This document shows positions 63,391 to 64,000 of a stretch of DNA of 64,000 nt, piece after piece. Source of the stretch: Clostridia bacterium (GTDB lineage: Bacteria > Bacillota > Clostridia > Oscillospirales > Acutalibacteraceae); NCBI GenBank assembly GCA_017436285.1, contig JAFSDL010000001.1:1-64000 (forward strand). Reading direction: 5' to 3'. A model generated the notes under the pieces. The model was not told the DNA's origin, did no database searches, and saw only the letters and a list, made by a program, of their open reading frames with translations. Position 1 is the first letter of the stretch; every line of letters begins with the position of its first letter. A program made the position numbers and the translations under genes.

Positions 63391-64000
63391 TTACTCTGAT
63401 AATTTGTAGTGTCTTAAATAAACACCAACTGTTTTATCGTAGTCGAGAACGTGAATGAATGTGCCGTCTGCCATTGGGTAAACTGTTACCCCCTCTGCCT
63501 CGTTACCTGCTAACGAGGGAAGAGAACGGGTGCAAAGCTCATTAACCTCACCGGTTTTAACATCAACAGTCATAATTTTATCATCGTTGCTGTCTGCAAT
63601 ATCGGATGAGAGATAGAGAACACCATCATAAACCTCGCCACCCTGAATGCGAACAACCTGCTCTGATAACTTGATGCTATGTGAATATTCCATTGTTTCA
63701 AGGTCGAAAGCAAGAATTTCATTAACCTCGTTGAACTGTGAGCAATAGAGATAACCGTTTTCACCATCAACACAGCACCAGGGAATACCATCGGGAAGAT
63801 TATTGTTAGGAAGCTCATACACCTCAACAAGCTTTAGGCTACGGGCATCATAGGTTATAACAAGAGGCATAGCCTCTGCTTCATCCTCAACCGCTGCATA
63901 GATTTTGCCGTCATAATAGCTGATGCCACCCACGTGGTCGTGACCATAATCATCAATGTAATCCTGAGGAATGGGAGCATCGTTTTGAACGAGCTGCTCC
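63391..64000 (-). CDS. Beta-propeller-like protein, 5' end beyond the window
   Basis: 203 residues visible, open to the window edge. Repeated blades of the type GGISYYDGKIYAAV, GYLYCSQFNEVNEILAFDLET and GGEVYDGVLYLSSDI suggest a quinoprotein/SMP-30-like propeller. Function and any signal peptide cannot be judged without the N-terminus. Confidence 0.65.
   Translation of the reverse strand, partial: EQLVQNDAPIPQDYIDDYGHDHVGGISYYDGKIYAAVEDEAEAMPLVITYDARSLKLVEVYELPNNNLPDGIPWCCVDGENGYLYCSQFNEVNEILAFDLETMEYSHSIKLSEQVVRIQGGEVYDGVLYLSSDIADSNDDKIMTVDVKTGEVNELCTRSLPSLAGNEAEGVTVYPMADGTFIHVLDYDKTVGVYLRHYKLSE

Overview
The window comes from an AT-rich, endospore-forming member of the Clostridia, most likely a gut commensal of the Oscillospirales/Ruminococcaceae type. 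The evidence is spmA/spmB, spoIIP and gpr; Firmicutes-type core genes (nrdR, trmK, rqcH, der, sua5, DUF951, a Trp T-box); strong purine-rich ribosome binding sites; many TTG/GTG starts; and several glycoside hydrolases for plant or host glycans. No species is claimed.

Layout. Positions 1-9.7 kb (all minus strand): a Thr/Ser-rich lipoprotein; a stand-alone trpB behind a complete tryptophan T-box leader; a sugar cluster (GH4 alpha-galactosidase, SDR reductase, lipoprotein, DUF5662, GH29 fucosidase, 23S rRNA methyltransferase); and nrdR. 9.7-12.4 kb: a small membrane protein, an ECF sigma/anti-sigma pair with a candidate self-recognised promoter, a four-helix-bundle S23-family gene whose promoter overlaps a 185-bp palindrome-rich element with terminal inverted repeats, and tRNA-Lys(TTT). 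12.4-20.8 kb: secG, a candidate structured ncRNA, a type II topoisomerase pair (parC-parE type), spmAB, radC, metK and mazF. 20.9-28.6 kb: surface leucine-rich-repeat protein, GH13 alpha-1,6-glucosidase, phosphohexomutase, methyltransferase, secreted hydrolase and a dockerin protein. 28.6-33.4 kb: a tightly packed housekeeping run (M18 aminopeptidase, lytic transglycosylase, coaE, sua5/tsaC, prfA, DUF951).

33.5-45.1 kb: S1-domain protein, then a plus-strand operon of ferredoxin-fused aldo/keto reductase, lipoprotein and GH36 alpha-galactosidase; a minus-strand RNA/tRNA-quality operon (DUF1858, trmK, ygjV-like, NIF3, rqcH); and a phosphoesterase-GH5 operon. 45.1-54.3 kb is accessory: a 1868-residue secreted LRR/Fn3 protein with near-identical internal DNA repeats, lying between a possible primase-like relic and the C-terminal remnant of a conjugative VirB4-type ATPase, followed by an HTH-DUF2157 plus membrane-partner pair. 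54.3-64 kb returns to core genes: der, DUF512 radical-SAM protein, DUF177-rpmF, a small P-loop protein, pgi, the gpr-spoIIP-59-residue ORF sporulation operon, ychF and a beta-propeller-like gene cut by the window end.

Common themes: alpha-linked sugar breakdown (GH4, GH13, GH29, GH36), sporulation, stalled-ribosome/tRNA maintenance, and intergenic repeats clustered around terminators and the accessory block. The features most worth following up are the palindromic TIR element at the S23 gene, the plus-strand ncRNA candidate at 12772-12905, the LRR gene inside conjugative-element debris, and the tiny ORF translationally coupled to spoIIP.
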